Positions 6,441 through 7,023 of a DNA stretch of 7,023 nt are shown here, piece after piece. Each line of letters opens with the position of its first letter. The first letter of the stretch is position 1. The stretch is from positions 24,036 through 31,058 of the forward strand of contig JAAUZS010000057.1 of NCBI GenBank assembly GCA_014804495.1. The letters run 5' to 3'. This stretch comes from Lachnospiraceae bacterium (lineage in GTDB: Bacteria; Bacillota; Clostridia; Lachnospirales; Lachnospiraceae). Made by a program: the position numbers and the translations under genes. A model generated the notes under the pieces. The model saw only the letters and a program-made list of their open reading frames with translations. It did not search any database and was not told the DNA's origin.

Positions 6441-7023
6441 TCATTTAGTATAATAGGAAAAAAGAGCTGTAATATCATCACCGCAGCCCAGCTCGCTGGT
6501 TTCACTAAGCCATTGCCCTAAATTATCCGCTACAGCCTTAACCCCATGTTCCTTTAGCAGCTCGTAATAATCCGTGCAGGTCTTTTTGAATTCATCGTCA
6601 TTCTTATAGCTGTTTGCCATCCCATCTGATGCGAGCATATACATTACAGGCAGCTTCCGGTTTTCTCCCTGTTTCTTAATAATGGTAACGACCTTTTTCC
6701 ATGACTCAGCTTTACTAATCGAATGCGTTTCTATTCCAAGAAGTTTATCTGCTTCAATAACATTTTCCACACCGGATTCCGATACTTTTACAATATCTCC
6801 GTCTCCAAGCTGAAAAGCAAATAAAAATTCCTTGGCTATCACCAGTCCTATCAGGGTACTGCCATATAATTTATATATCGCCTCCGTATCTTTATTGCCT
6901 TCTGCGTCCAAAATAATTTCCCGTTTATACTTAGAATGAATCTTTAATATTCTACGCTTCCATTCCTTATCAATTTCCTGAGCCACCTTCGTATCGCCCT
7001 CACGTTTCAGGAATGTCATAAGC
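6441..7023 (-). CDS. PP2C-type Ser/Thr protein phosphatase, C-terminal part (5' end outside window)
   Basis: A metal-dependent phosphatase of the PP2C fold, by motif. Counting from the first Met in view (7019), visible are YGSTLIGLVI (52-61), QLGDGDIVKV (70-79), the metal-binding MLASDGMANSY (128-138) and the terminal GCGDDITALFSYY (178-190) with the motif-11 Asp pair. The N-terminal metal and phosphate motifs (the DG-containing first strands) are not in the window. The frame is open upstream of the Met at 7019, so the gene is cut by the window edge and that Met is probably internal. No transmembrane segment is seen, so it is likely cytoplasmic. In Gram-positives such compact PP2C genes often sit beside a Ser/Thr kinase or a VWA-domain gene; whether that holds here cannot be seen. 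Its stop is 2 bases from the apbE stop. Confidence 0.85.
   Translation of the reverse strand, partial: LMTFLKREGDTKVAQEIDKEWKRRILKIHSKYKREIILDAEGNKDTEAIYKLYGSTLIGLVIAKEFLFAFQLGDGDIVKVSESGVENVIEADKLLGIETHSISKAESWKKVVTIIKKQGENRKLPVMYMLASDGMANSYKNDDEFKKTCTDYYELLKEHGVKAVADNLGQWLSETSELGCGDDITALFSYYTK
6458..6494 (-). terminator. Terminator-like hairpin inside the 3' end of the PP2C gene
   Basis: On the bottom strand, GAGCTG (6494-6489) can pair with CAGCTC (6469-6464), followed directly by six T (6463-6458). This has the shape of an intrinsic terminator, but the stem is only 6 bp, the loop is 19 bases, and the T run ends 17 bases before the end of the stop codon, so it lies within the coding sequence. 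It may be chance. Confidence 0.25.

Overview
The window looks like a low-GC Gram-positive chromosome, most likely a member of the Clostridia close to Lachnospiraceae. This is an inference from the AT-rich coding sequence, GGAG-type ribosome binding sites, a SleB/CwlJ-type cell wall hydrolase, a lipoprotein-type ApbE, and the style of the citrate synthase and threonine synthase proteins. Gene density is high, with no gene-free stretch above about 175 bases. I see no RNA gene, CRISPR array, insertion sequence or tRNA-associated attachment site.

Layout. (1) Positions 1-612, + strand: the C-terminal half of citrate synthase, cut by the window edge, followed by a strong hairpin terminator that can serve both strands. 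(2) Positions 664-3202, - strand: a SleB/CwlJ-type cell wall hydrolase, then threonine synthase (thrC) with its own probable promoter, then a small three-helix membrane protein whose ribosome binding site lies inside the last codons of thrC. (3) Positions 3332-4129, + strand: an unusual 265-residue protein with two AP2-like DNA-binding repeats flanking a degenerate HNH-like segment. It is transcribed divergently from the hydrolase across a 129-bp spacer holding a perfect short inverted repeat. (4) Positions 4114-5259, - strand: a membrane-anchored GH25 (lysozyme-type) protein that seems to have lost two of the family's acidic active-site residues. Its 3' end overlaps that of the AP2-like gene by 16 bp. 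(5) Positions 5434-6438, + strand: a lipoprotein FAD:protein FMN transferase (ApbE), divergent from the GH25 gene. (6) Positions 6441-7023, - strand: the C-terminal part of a PP2C-type phosphatase, convergent with apbE across a 2-bp gap and cut by the window edge.

How the genes relate. The core-metabolism genes (citrate synthase feeding glutamate synthesis, threonine synthase) are ordinary. Three products act at the cell surface (SleB-like hydrolase, GH25-like protein, ApbE), but opposite orientations and separate promoters argue against one operon. The best candidates for new biology are the AP2/degenerate-HNH/AP2 protein, which looks like a homing-endonuclease architecture turned into a plain DNA-binding protein, and the GH25-like protein, which looks like a membrane-tethered pseudo-muramidase. 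I do not see a complete undescribed multi-gene system.
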